From the NCBI GenBank assembly GCA_009746045.1, contig RPFO01000015.1, positions 791,529 through 855,528 of the forward strand: a stretch of DNA of 64,000 bases, read 5' to 3'. Both the position numbers and the translations under genes were made by a program. The stretch is from Mesostigma viride (Eukaryota > Streptophyta > Mesostigmatophyceae > Mesostigmatales > Mesostigmataceae). The notes beneath the pieces are model-generated. The model searched no databases. It was not told where the DNA came from and saw only the letters and a list, made by a program, of their open reading frames with translations. This document shows, in pieces, positions 33,097-43,781 of the stretch (its first letter is position 1; every line of letters starts with the position of its first letter).

Positions 33097-34283
33097 ATGG
33101 AGGATGGAGCTATCAACCAACACGCGGGCTTTATGGACTTCAGGCGGCGCGGCGCTGGGATGGATGGACGAGATGGACGCGATGGACGCGGTGGACGCGA
33201 TGGACGCGGGGGCGGCCAGGCGCTGGGAGACCAGGCTGAGGTGCCAGATAATCAGAGCCAAGGATCGCAGGGCGGGCAGCACGCGCCAGCCGCAGATCAA
33301 GCGGCGCCTAAGCGACCAACCGTTGCTGAGGGGTATGCGGTGCTAGGCCAGTTTCAGTCCATCAAGGACAATTGGCAGCCCCGGGATGCTGAGAGGATGT
33401 TAGAGGACATGAACTTGTACACGGAGATATACAACGGTGACAAGCTTCGCATCCTGGCGTCTAGTGCCTACATACGGCAGTCGGCGAGGCGGCTGTTCAA
33501 GTTTGTTCGGGAGCGACATGCGGCGGGGGACACCTGGGCGGCGTTTATGACGCGACTCAGGTGTTCCTGAGTGACAAGAGGACCATAGATGGGTCCCACC
33601 TGAAGCAAGAATACCTGGACTACAAGCCCATCAAGGGGCAACTAGTGGTCCACGCCTTTGAAGACTTCGTCAAGCTGAGGGAGGACGCCATGGCCAAGGG
33701 CTTCTTCGTCGCAGATCGGATGGCCATGGGCGACTTTCTCAAGTCGCTGCAGCTGGATCCGGTCACCATGGATAATGTGACCATCCACATGCGACAGGTC
33801 CATGGCTGGGCAGCCATGACGGACCAGTTGTATGAGTGTTTCAGCGGCAAGTACGTGGGTGGTAAGCGCCCTCGTCAGGGTGATGAGGAGGCCGCTGAAC
33901 CCACGGTTAAGTCCATGAGGGGATCGGGCCACGGGGGCCCAGCGCCCTCGAGAGGGCCTGAGACCTCTTCAAGGGGTCGAGGAAGGTCCAGGAGGGGGCG
34001 TGACAGAAGGGCTGGACGGGGGACCCCGCCGAAGTCGGGACATCCACAGTCCCAGTTTGACTTCAAGAGGGTGGGTGGTCCTCCCAAGGCTGGGCCCAGC
34101 AGTGGGACCTCACGGGACATCAGTCAGGTGGAATGTTATTTCTGCCAGGGGAAGGGTCACTTCAGGAATGAGTGTCCCTCGTACCTGAGGCAGGAAGGTC
34201 AGAGCAAGCCAGCTCAGGGTGGCAGCAAGGACAAGGCTGGTCCATCCCAGGACAAGGGCAAGGGCAAGGCTGCTGATCATTGA
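33097..34283 (+). CDS. gag: Gag of copy I (two frames; CCHC knuckle)
   Basis: Nucleocapsid-type protein. The ATG at 33097 (context gccATCATGG) opens a frame with a Gly/Arg/Asp repeat (GRDGRDGRGGRDGRG), then the capsid-like stretch LGQFQSIKDNWQPRDAERML. It stops at 33570. The next frame (-1) continues VFLSDKRTIDGSHLKQEYLD, then an Arg/Gly/Ser-rich segment, and the zinc knuckle CYFCQGKGHFRNEC. It ends in UGA at 34281-34283. The -1 break at about 33555-33565 occurs at the same place in all four copies, so it was in their common ancestor and is either programmed or inherited damage. The UGA is in frame with pol. Confidence 0.8.
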
Positions 34284-36664
34284 CTTGAGCCTGCACACAT
34301 CCCTGAACCCTGGAGGGTGCCCCCAGGGGTGTGTAATGAAGCTGCTAGTGACAGCAGTGAGGGGCAGCCCCATGCTCTAGTGAAAGAGCCTATTGGACAC
34401 GATGGGGCAAGCTTGGTTACCACAGAGAGTATGCCAGCTGTAGCTGCAGTGGTTACTCGCCAACGTGCCCGCCATGGCGGTGCTGAGCCTGAGGTAGGAC
34501 CTGGTGATGTGGACCCAGGTGGATCTCAGAAGCATTCTGACCGTGCAGGACTGGCACAGGATGGTCAGGATGAGGATAGGGCTGGAGACAGTCTGACAGG
34601 CACGACCCTGGTGCCTCCTGTACATAAGGGATCTGTACATACCTTGAGTGCTAATAATGACAATAAAAGGTTTTCTCTCTTGTATGACATTGCCTCAAGG
34701 TTGCATACCATGTTTGGCCATGCAGCTCAGTCTTTGCAAGTTGCTAGACGGCTGGGAGGAAGTGAGTTGTACTCCATCTGCCAACAGGTTGCTCAAGCTT
34801 GCAAGTGCAGGCTAGTTGCTAGAAAGCCCAAGCAGTCTCATGCCAGGACTCCTATTTTGCAGCCAGGCCATGTGCAGGTAGATATTCAGAGAATCAGGGG
34901 TTTGAAGCTGCTGGTGGCAGTGGACAGATATACCAAGTACAAGACCCTAGAGATCCTGCCTGACATGGAGAAGCCTACATTGATTGCTGCTCTGAAGTTG
35001 ACAAGGAGCAGGTACCCTGGGTTGGAGTTGTTGCAGTGTGACATTCAGTTTGAGTGCTGTGAGAACCTGCCAGAGTTTCCAGAGTTGCTGATTACACCCA
35101 GGGAGAGCCACGGCCAGCAAGGGGTGGTGGAGAGAGCCATCCAAGAGATCAAGACTGTGCTGCTGGTGGAGAGGATTCCAAGGACGTCATCTGCCATTGT
35201 GACATCTGCATGGCTACGTTCTGTGGAGGACAGGCTGAACCTGAGGACTCCCATGTTCTTTGGTGACATTGCCATCAATCCTCTTATGCTGCATACCAGG
35301 ATGCTGCCAGCTGATGCTGAGCAGGCATGGAAGGAGAAGCTAGAGGCCAAGTTCCTCAAGCTGAGGCAGAAAGACAAGGGCTGGAGTGTCCTAGAACCTA
35401 ACGTTGGACAACAGGTTGTTGTGTGGAAGGAACCAAGCTTTCCAGGGAAACGTGGCAGCTGGCATGATGGGGTGGTGACCCGAGTAGAAGCCGCTGGCCA
35501 TAAGTGCTGGGTGGCCATTGATGGCTCCCAAGCAGTGCACCGTCTGTCCTGGTCAAAGATCCGTCCCCGGGGAGGTAATCAAGGAGACCTCTTCCAGGTG
35601 CCCGCTGGTGTACAAGGCGGGGGTGACGTGGAGCTTCCTGATCAGGGTGCTACAGCTGTATCGAGCCCTCAGGGTGACCCTGGCCCGGCCCCTGGGGTAC
35701 CTTCACATACGGTGGTTGGGCAAGCAGGCGGACAGGCTGCACCTCCGGAACGGCCCGACACCAGGCCTAGGGGTGTGCGTCTATCAGATATTGTACAGGC
35801 TTTGCAAAGAGCCAAGAAGGAGCCTAAGGTGTCCAAGCTTGTCCAGTTGGATGAACCTGAGGTAGCTGCCATGGAGATAGATACCAATGCACAGGTTTCT
35901 GTCATGGGACCTCAGCATACAGGAGAACTGCTGGTCGGAGAACCAAGTTGCCCCTGGGTGTCTGATTTCAGTGGTAGGACGCATCTAAGGGTGTTGGGAG
36001 AGGTTACTGCCCCTGTCATGGGTGTGGATGTGACCTTCCTTGTCCTAGAGGACTATGATGGCCCTGTGATTTTGGGTCAGAATTTTCTGGGCAATCCTGG
36101 GATTTCTATCAGAGCTACAGCTCTGAGAAGAGATGGCTGGGGGATGATTCCCCTAGAAAATTTCAGGACAACATTTCCAGTCAGGTGCAGGGCCAAGCCA
36201 GTCAAGGGTGTAAAATGGGATGAAGGGGAGGTGCCCCCAGCGGCCAGTTTGGTGATTCCAGCTGTGTTGCACCCCAGCAGTATTGGCATAACTCACAGGA
36301 GCCTTGCTGCACACTCTCCTTTGACATATGACCAGCTGGTCCAAGAGATGAGCTCGCCTACTTTGTTTGAGGCTTGGAAGCTCGCCTTCTCCAAGGCATT
36401 GGAGGAGTGGCTGCAGTTTGAGTGTGCTGCACCAACAGACAGGCGTCCCCCAGCATCAAGGAAGCTTGCTTTGAGATTTGTGCTGAAGAGGAAGGTTGTG
36501 GATGAGGTATCAGTGCCCCATGTCAGGCCTGTCCTGAATGAGTATCACGGCACGGGGAGTCTGCCAGGAGAGGAGCTATACACGCCAGGGATGCTACACG
36601 ACACATGGAGAATTTTGCTATGTCTCTACGTGGGGTTGCTGAACAGGGGAGCAGCTATGTCATC
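34284..36664 (+). pseudogene. pol: Pol of copy I, truncated in the RT
   Basis: Same frame as gag, after the UGA. Contains integrase (zinc region and catalytic core), the retropepsin-like DTN domain (35880-35888) and the N-terminal RT up to RGAAMSS. The open frame runs on artificially to 36773 into copy II sequence. The domains are described under copy II. Confidence 0.85.
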
Positions 36665-37457
36665 AGCGCAGCTTCGTGCAATTCGTCGACGACCAGGTCG
36701 AAGATTGGGAGCGAATTCTGCGACACGTACAAACCATCGTCATTCCGGAGCACCGGAGCATCGACGACCTTGAGCAGGAGCTTCACGGGTTGGTCGGCAT
36801 CCAGACGGTGATTACTGCAGTAGCAGAGCGAGTGCGGACGGAGTTGGCAGCAAGGCGAGGCGAGGTTGCGGAAGCAGCTGGCGCAGGGCGACACGAGTTT
36901 GTGCCGACAGTAGCGGGCGCGGGAGTACCACGTGCTTTCGCAGGCGGCATCGGCGACGAGGGTGTTGCAGCGGGGCCAGTTAGGCGTGAACGACGCGGAG
37001 CGGAGCATCACAGGCGGCTTGCAGAGGTCGGGGCGACAGCGGAAGCCATCGCCGGAGGACCGCGCGCAACAAGAGTCGGCAGGTTTCCAGAGCGAGTAAG
37101 AGTTCCTTTTCAGGAACTGCCCCGCCCCTTCGCGTTCGTGTGACGCGTTGGGAGGAGTTTGCACCTCTTAGGTACGAGAGTGACCTGGAGGTAGGAGCAG
37201 GGGGTGTCGCTGGGCTAGGCGACGAGACACTTGGCGACCACGAGGTGCCAACGTACAATCCGCGAGGTACCAACGACGGGTTGTCACCTGTCTACTTTAC
37301 CAACGGTGACGATTCAGTCATCGCGGGCCGACAGCGGGTCGACGACGGCGCAGCAGGTAGCAGGGTACCAGAGCTGATTGTGGTGAGCGACAGCGACGAC
37401 GACAGCGACAAGGAGAACCAGGACGCGCCTGGGGCCAGCCGTGGTGGTCTTGCCTGA
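36665..37457 (+). pseudogene. ORF1 remnant of copy II
   Basis: Lacks the first roughly 45 codons. A run of four Cs near 37120 (five in copy III) shifts the frame, so the acidic C-terminal part (SDSDDDSDKENQ, then stop at 37455-37457) is read separately. Confidence 0.75.
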
Positions 37458-37559
37458 GTGGTAACACTTGGCACTTTCCTTTCTTGTTCAGTAGCTTATA
37501 TTGCTTTAATTGCTGCTTGGCCACTTGGCTGGCTGTAGCAGATCTGAACAGAGGCCATC

Positions 37560-38745
37560 ATGGAGGATGGAGCTATCAACCAACAAGCGGGCTTTATGGG
37601 CTTCGGCGGCGCGGCGCTGGGCTGGATGGACGAGATGGACGCGATGGACGCGGTGGACGCGATGGACGCGGGGACGGCCAGGCGCTGGGAGACCAGGCTG
37701 AGGTGCCAGATAATCAGAGCCAAGGATCGCAGGGCGGGCAGCACGCGCCAGCCGCAGATCAAGCGGCGCCTAAGCGACCAACCGTTGCTGAGGGGTACGC
37801 GGTGCTAGGCCAGTTTCAGTCCATCAAGGACAATTGGCAGCCCCGGGATGCTGAGAGGATGTTAGAGGACATGAACTTGTACACGGAGATATACAACGGT
37901 GACAAGCTTCGCATCCTGGCGTCTAGTGCCTACATACGGCAGTCGGCGAGGCGGCTGTTCAAGTTTGTTCGGGAGCGACATGCGGCGGGGGACACCTGGG
38001 CGGCGTTTATGACGCGACTCAGGTGTTCCTGAGTGACAAGAGGACCATAGATGGGTCCCACCTGAAGCAAGAATACCTGGACTACAAGCCCATCAAGGGG
38101 CAGCTAGTGGTCCACGCCTTTGAAGACTTCGTCAAGCTGAGGGAGGACGCCATGGCCAAGGGCTTCTTCGTCGCAGATCGGATGGCCATGGGCGACTTTC
38201 TCAAGTCGCTGCAGCTGGATCCGGTCACCATGGATAATGTGACCATCCACATGCGACAGGTCCATGGCTGGGCAGCCATGACGGACCAGTTGTATGAGTG
38301 TTTCAGCGGCAAGTACGTGGGTGGTAAGCGCCCTCGTCAGGGTGATGAGGAGGCCACTGAACCCACGGTTAAGTCCATGAGGGGATCGGGCCACGGGGGC
38401 CCAGCGCCCTCGAGAGGGCCTGAGACCTCTTCAAGGGGTCGAGGAAGGTCCAGGAGGGGGCGTGACAGAAGGGCTGGACGGGGGACCCCGCCGAAGTCGG
38501 GACATCCACAGTCCCAGTTTGACTTCAAGAGGGTGGGTGGTCCTCCCAAGGCTGGGCCCAGCAGTGGGACCTCACGGGACATCAGTCAGGTGGAATGTTA
38601 TTTCTGCCAGGGGAAGGGTCACTTCAGGAATGAGTGTCCCTCGTACCTGAGGCAGGAAGGTCAGAGCAAGCCAGCTCAGGGTGGCAGCAAGGACAAGGCT
38701 GGTCCATCCCAGGACAAGGGCAAGGGCAAGGCTGCTGATCATTGA
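37560..38745 (+). pseudogene. gag: Gag of copy II, extra frameshift
   Basis: The ATG at 37560 matches copy I, but one base is missing near 37603 (TTCGGCGG against TTCGGGCGG or TTCAGGCGG), so the ATG frame leaves the gag frame. The shared -1 break is present at about 38018-38026. The knuckle CYFCQGKGHFRNEC and UGA (38743-38745) are intact. Confidence 0.8.
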
Positions 38746-38778
38746 CTTGAGCCTGCACACATCCCTGAACCCTGGAGG

Positions 38779-41700
38779 GTGCCCCCAGGGGTGTGTAATG
38801 AAGCTGCTAGTGACAGCAGTGAGGGGCAGCCCCATGCTCTAGTGAAAGAGCCTATTGGACACGATGGGGCAAGCTTGGTTACCACAGAGAGTATGCCAGC
38901 TGTAGCTGCAGTGGTTACTCGCCAACGTGCCCGCCATGGCGGTGCTGAGCCTGAGGTAGGACCTGGTGATGTGGACCCAGGTGGATCTCAGAAGCATTCT
39001 GACCGTGCAGGACTGGCACAGGATGGTCAGGATGAGGATAGGGCTGGAGACAGTCTGACAGGCACGACCCTGGTGCCTCCTGTACATAAGGGATCTGTAC
39101 ATACCTTGAGTGCTAATAATGACAATAAAAGGTTTTCTCTCTTGTATGACATTGCCTCAAGGTTGCATACCATGTTTGGCCATGCAGCTCAGTCTTTGCA
39201 AGTTGCTAGACGGCTGGGAGGAAGTGAGTTGTACTCCATCTGCCAACAGGTTGCTCAAGCTTGCAAGTGCAGGCTAGTTGCTAGAAAGCCCAAGCAGTCT
39301 CATGCCAGGACTCCTATTTTGCAGCCAGGCCATGTGCAGGTAGATATTCAGAGAATCAGGGGTTTGAAGCTGCTGGTGGCAGTGGACAGATATACCAAGT
39401 ACAAGACCCTAGAGATCCTGCCTGACATGGAGAAGCCTACATTGATTGCTGCTCTGAAGTTGACAAGGAGCAGGTACCCTGGGTTGGAGTTGTTGCAGTG
39501 TGACATTCAGTTTGAGTGCTGTGAGAACCTGCCAGAGTTTCCAGAGTTGCTGATTACACCCAGGGAGAGCCACGGCCAGCAAGGGGTGGTGGAGAGAGCC
39601 ATCCAAGAGATCAAGACTGTGCTGCTGGTGGAGAGGATTCCAAGGACGTCATCTGCCATTGTGACATCTGCATGGCTACGTTCTGTGGAGGACAGGCTGA
39701 ACCTGAGGACTCCCATGTTCTTTGGTGACATTGCCATCAATCCTCTTATGCTGCATACCAGGATGCTGCCAGCTGATGCTGAGCAGGCATGGAAGGAGAA
39801 GCTAGAGGCCAAGTTCCTCAAGCTGAGGCAGAAAGACAAGGGCTGGAGTGTCCTAGAACCTAACGTTGGACAACAGGTTGTTGTGTGGAAGGAACCAAGC
39901 TTTCCAGGGAAACGTGGCAGCTGGCATGATGGGGTGGTGACCCGAGTAGAAGCCGCTGGCCATAAGTGCTGGGTGGCCATTGATGGCTCCCAAGCAGTGC
40001 ACCGTCTGTCCTGGTCAAAGATCCGTCCCCGGGGAGGTAATCAAGGAGACCTCTTCCAGGTGCCCGCTGGTGTACAAGGCGGGGGTGACGTGGAGCTTCC
40101 TGATCAGGGTGCTACAGCTGTATCGAGCCCTCAGGGTGACCCTGGCCCGGCCCCTGGGGTACCTTCACATACGGTGGTTGGGCAAGCAGGCGGACAGGCT
40201 GCACCTCCGGAACGGCCCGACACCAGGCCTAGGGGTGTGCGTCTATCAGATATTGTACAGGCTTTGCAAAGAGCCAAGAAGGAGCCTAAGGTGTCCAAGC
40301 TTGTCCAGTTGGATGAACCTGAGGTAGCTGCCATGGAGATAGATACCAATGCACAGGTTTCTGTCATGGGACCTCAGCATACAGGAGAACTGCTGGTCGG
40401 AGAACCAAGTTGCCCCTGGGTGTCTGATTTCAGTGGTAGGACGCATCTAAGGGTGTTGGGAGAGGTTACTGCCCCTGTCATGGGTGTGGATGTGACCTTC
40501 CTTGTCCTAGAGGACTATGATGGCCCTGTGATTTTGGGTCAGAATTTTCTGGGCAATCCTGGGATTTCTATCAGAGCTACAGCTCTGAGAAGAGATGGCT
40601 GGGGGATGATTCCCCTAGAAAATTTCAGGACAACATTTCCAGTCAGGTGCAGGGCCAAGCCGGTCAAGGGTGTAAAATGGGATGAAGGGGAGGTGCCCCC
40701 AGCGGCCAGTTTGGTGATTCCAGCTGTGTTGCACCCCAGCAGTATTGGCATAACTCACAGGAGCCTTGCTGCACACTCTCCTTTGACATATGACCAGCTG
40801 GTCCAAGAGATGAGCTCGCCTACTTTGTTTGAGGCTTGGAAGCTCGCCTTCTCCAAGGCATTGGAGGAGTGGTTGCAGTTTGAGTGTGCTGCACCAACAG
40901 ACAGACGTCCCCCAGCATCAAGGAAGCTTGCTTTGAGATTTGTGCTGAAGAGGAAGGTTGTGGATGAGGTATCAGTGCCCCATGTCAGGCCTGTCCTGAA
41001 TGAGTATCACGGCACGGGGAGTCTGCCAGGAGAGGAGCTATACACGCCAGGGATGCTACACGACACATGGAGAATTTTGCTATGTCTCTACGTGGGGTTG
41101 CTGAACAGGGGAGCAGCTATGTCATCAGTGCTGCTGGACTTCAAGAGGGCATTTTTAAAATCTGATCCAGAAGTGGCCAGGAGGGTGTGGAAGCAGGATG
41201 AGCCTTACTGTGTTGAGGTGCCTGCCATCTGGAAGCTGGAGCTGCATCAACAATTCCTGGTTATTCTGAAGGGCCTGGAAGGACTCAGGTCGAGCCCAAT
41301 CATCTGGAGACTCACGCTGCAGGAAGCTCTGATCAGTGAGTGTGGCTTGAGAGTGTCTTCAGTTGATCCCTGTTTGCTGCTGGCCCAATGGGAGGGTCTG
41401 CCAGTGTATGCTAGTTTGCATGGAGATGATCTGCATTTGCTAGCCCCCACGACCTGGCTGAAGAAGTTTATTCCTGTCATCAGTGGCAAGTTTTCACTGG
41501 GCAAGGAGCTGTGGCAGGAGCCCAACAAGCCTGTAGTGTTCTGTGGAATGCAGGCTACCCTGTTCAGGAGGGACGGGGAGTGGAGTATCAGGCTTCAGGC
41601 TGGAGGAGATTATAAACAGACCATTGTGAAGGCCTTGCCAGAGAAGATCACCCAGGCTGCAGGACCTGAGTTGAGAGGCATGTGGGCCTGGTTTGCCAGC

Positions 41701-42336
41701 ATCTGTGGTCCGTCTTTGATGGTCCATAGCAGAATGCCTGATGAGGTGCTTGAGGATGAGAAGCCTCGAGTCATAGCCCGGTTGGTGGAGAGTACCCCTG
41801 ATCTGATTTTGTCTGGGATTGACTTTGCCCAGCCTATCACCTTGGAGATCTTTGTTGACAGTTCCATGGATGCTCGCCAGGTTACCAAGGTCAGGGGGAG
41901 ATCTGCTGCTCTGTTTGCTTTTTATCAGAGCAGGGCAAGTTTGTTCAGCTGGTACAGCAGACTGCAGAAGAGGGTCTGTATCAGTTCAGATGTGGCAGAA
42001 TGCAGGGCCATATGCGAGGGGATCCAGTCCAGCCTGTACATAAAGGAGTTAATGCTGGAGCTGGCTTCAGTTACCCCTTGGACCTTGCAGATGGAGACGT
42101 TGTTGCTAACAGACAGCATGGGTATGGTCCAGTTTGTTCACAAGCAGCTGGCCAGGAGCCGGGACCTGGATTATTTGTTGCTGAAGGAGTTGGCCAGTTT
42201 GGTTGACTTGAAGCATATCCCTGGCGAGGAGAACCCTGCTGATGCATTGACAAAGCTGCCACACAAGGCCCCAGCCCAGTACAATGTACTGAGGAAGCTC
42301 ATGAATGCTGACTGTCAAGTCGGTCTATCTGTCTAA
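38779..42336 (+). CDS. pol: Pol of copy II: integrase, retropepsin-like, RT, RNase H (1185 aa)
   Basis: Polyprotein of a Copia-related retrotransposon. Coordinates start at the first GTG; the frame is open back to the gag UGA at 38743-38745 and is probably read by readthrough. Integrase: zinc region (RLHTMFGHAAQ.., CKC) at about 120-170, then core residues D189 (VQVDIQ), D242 (LLQCDIQ) and E272 (GQQGVVERAIQE). Retropepsin-like domain: EIDTNAQVSVM at about 520-530, with DTN in place of DTG, and FLVLEDYDGPVILGQNFL further on. RT: LDFKRAFLKSD (Copia D.K.AFL), GLEGLRSSPIIWRLTL, and HGDD at 881-884 (41419-41430) where Copia has YVDD. RNase H: FVDSSMD (D at about 1027), SSDVAECRAICE, LTDSMGMVQF and HIPGEENPADALTKLP. 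No protease is seen ahead of integrase, the normal Copia position. Confidence 0.88.
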   Translation: MPPGVCNEAASDSSEGQPHALVKEPIGHDGASLVTTESMPAVAAVVTRQRARHGGAEPEVGPGDVDPGGSQKHSDRAGLAQDGQDEDRAGDSLTGTTLVPPVHKGSVHTLSANNDNKRFSLLYDIASRLHTMFGHAAQSLQVARRLGGSELYSICQQVAQACKCRLVARKPKQSHARTPILQPGHVQVDIQRIRGLKLLVAVDRYTKYKTLEILPDMEKPTLIAALKLTRSRYPGLELLQCDIQFECCENLPEFPELLITPRESHGQQGVVERAIQEIKTVLLVERIPRTSSAIVTSAWLRSVEDRLNLRTPMFFGDIAINPLMLHTRMLPADAEQAWKEKLEAKFLKLRQKDKGWSVLEPNVGQQVVVWKEPSFPGKRGSWHDGVVTRVEAAGHKCWVAIDGSQAVHRLSWSKIRPRGGNQGDLFQVPAGVQGGGDVELPDQGATAVSSPQGDPGPAPGVPSHTVVGQAGGQAAPPERPDTRPRGVRLSDIVQALQRAKKEPKVSKLVQLDEPEVAAMEIDTNAQVSVMGPQHTGELLVGEPSCPWVSDFSGRTHLRVLGEVTAPVMGVDVTFLVLEDYDGPVILGQNFLGNPGISIRATALRRDGWGMIPLENFRTTFPVRCRAKPVKGVKWDEGEVPPAASLVIPAVLHPSSIGITHRSLAAHSPLTYDQLVQEMSSPTLFEAWKLAFSKALEEWLQFECAAPTDRRPPASRKLALRFVLKRKVVDEVSVPHVRPVLNEYHGTGSLPGEELYTPGMLHDTWRILLCLYVGLLNRGAAMSSVLLDFKRAFLKSDPEVARRVWKQDEPYCVEVPAIWKLELHQQFLVILKGLEGLRSSPIIWRLTLQEALISECGLRVSSVDPCLLLAQWEGLPVYASLHGDDLHLLAPTTWLKKFIPVISGKFSLGKELWQEPNKPVVFCGMQATLFRRDGEWSIRLQAGGDYKQTIVKALPEKITQAAGPELRGMWAWFASICGPSLMVHSRMPDEVLEDEKPRVIARLVESTPDLILSGIDFAQPITLEIFVDSSMDARQVTKVRGRSAALFAFYQSRASLFSWYSRLQKRVCISSDVAECRAICEGIQSSLYIKELMLELASVTPWTLQMETLLLTDSMGMVQFVHKQLARSRDLDYLLLKELASLVDLKHIPGEENPADALTKLPHKAPAQYNVLRKLMNADCQVGLSV

Positions 42337-43066
42337 AAGCTGAGAGCTGGGTGCTTAAGTCTCTGGATATCAGGCTGGGAGCTTGATTGTACATAATCCT
42401 GAGCACACCTTGAGGGGTGAGACATGTCTCTGGTGTGGGAATGTCTGACATTGTCTCTGATGGAGAGATGTCTATCTGGGGTTTTCATCTCAGTCTGAGG
42501 TTTCCCCAGATCTGTGGTTTGTGGGCGGGGTTCGATTCCCTGGTGCCGTCTTAAGGCGGAGTTTCACGGACTGGCTGACCCATCCACCATGCTGGTGAGG
42601 TGGCGACAGGTCCCCTGATTTTCCACGGTTGGAACGAGTATGGGAGCTTGTGTTTTGCATGTGCTTCGCGTAGATGTTGTGTCTGGTTCGATAAGGGGCA
42701 GCAGACCGGCGCCGACTCCCGTCTGGGGGTCAGCAATGTTTTCTGATGAGCTGTTGTGGGTGATCTGTGGGGTTTCGCCTAAGGTCCTGAAGGTTGTACA
42801 TACTTCTCAAGTTCTTAGCTGAACACCTATGGGCTGCCACAGTTGGCCAACCTCTTGTACATGGGTAACACAACGAGCCTCCCGTGAAGGGATAGGGACT
42901 CATTGTAATTTGTTTGTGCTCCTGAGCCAGTATGGGTGCTATGTACATATAATAAGGAATCCAAGCTGACTGTCATGCCCAGCGGGTTGTGACTTGTAGT
43001 CTGGGGAGGATATCCAGTACCCATTGTGTGTGTTTGTATGTAGACTTGTGTGAGCTGCTACAGCTC
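42337..43066 (+). other. 3' untranslated region of copy II
   Basis: About 730 bp without a coding frame. It includes GGTTCGATTCC (42529-42539), an exact match to a tRNA T-loop/B-box, inside a 5-bp stem. GAGCTG/CAGCTC forms a short stem just before the polypurine tract. The same region is present in copies III and IV. Confidence 0.6.
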
Positions 43067-43085
43067 AAGAAAAGAAAGGATTGGA
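43067..43085 (+). other. Polypurine tract of copy II
   Basis: AAGAAAAGAAAGGATTGGA directly precedes LTR B. Equivalent tracts: 44480-44498 (minus, copy III) and 57420-57438 (copy IV). Confidence 0.85.
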
Positions 43086-43781
43086 GTTAACGCCAAGCGC
43101 ATTGGCGTGATCCTGATTCGGCATATCTCTGCGATTCCAGCGGCACCGGAACGAGTTCATTCCGACGAGTATCAAGAAAGTTATGGCGTTCCGACTTCCC
43201 GGTCGCGCGCGAGCGCGAGCCGGCTGTTCTTCTAAGTCGGACGTGAATATTTGCCGACGACATATGGGGTCGACAGTAATTCCTGGGCTGACAGGAATTA
43301 GGTGCTGCACCTACGACGGTATTGGATTAATACGTCGTACGCAGGAAATAGGAACCTTAACCTGTGGTCTGTTGGTACCACAGGCTTAGTCCTGGACTTC
43401 TAGGTGCAGATGCAATAGTCACTGTGGACTGTGCTCTGTGGTCACTGTGCCTGTATGGCAGACCTACTGTATAGGAGCTGGACGCTGTACAGGTAGTGAA
43501 TACTGTACCGGGGGTGTTATTACTGAGCAGGCCTCCTAGGCTGCTCAGGACTAGCAAGCACAGTGCACAAGTATATAAACAATAGGCCAGTGCCAAATGG
43601 GCATCTCTTGCGAGCCCGCCTCACGTGTTGTGCCTTGACTTGGCAAACGCGTGTACAAGCCTCAAGTGTGTGAGCGCTGTAAACATTATCCGATTTTAAC
43701 AAAGCTCCGTCTCCAACCATATCACACATTGCTGCATTGCAACCATATCCTTCACATTGCATGTGCTAAGAAAGCTTAACT
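43086..43781 (+). repeat. LTR B (3' LTR of copy II)
   Basis: 696 bp, TATATAA at 43572-43578. It lacks the last roughly 12 bases (CAAATTACAA) of complete copies and ends AAGCTTAACT exactly at the palindrome centre. Confidence 0.9.

Larger units (their letters stand above)
31284..36664 (+). mobile_element. Copia-like element, copy I (3'-truncated)
   Basis: LTR A, ORF1, gag and the first two thirds of pol. The element stops inside the RT at 36664, where it is joined directly to the middle of ORF1 of copy II. It therefore lacks the RT active site, RNase H and 3' LTR. It is inserted into the HIRAN-domain frame; no 5-bp duplicate of its left flank was found at a right end. Confidence 0.85.
36665..43781 (+). 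mobile_element. Copia-like element, copy II (5'-truncated)
   Basis: Starts inside ORF1 (equivalent to about 32205 in copy I), with no 5' LTR or ORF1 start. Then gag, a full-length pol, 3' UTR, polypurine tract and LTR B. Its end is fused to the mirror-image copy III at 43781/43782. Fusion to copy I at 36664/36665 shows no long homology. Confidence 0.87.

Noticed and set aside
42529-42539. tRNA gene in the 3' UTR of copy II
   Set aside because: Only a T-arm-like segment is present; no A-box, anticodon arm or acceptor stem could be found.
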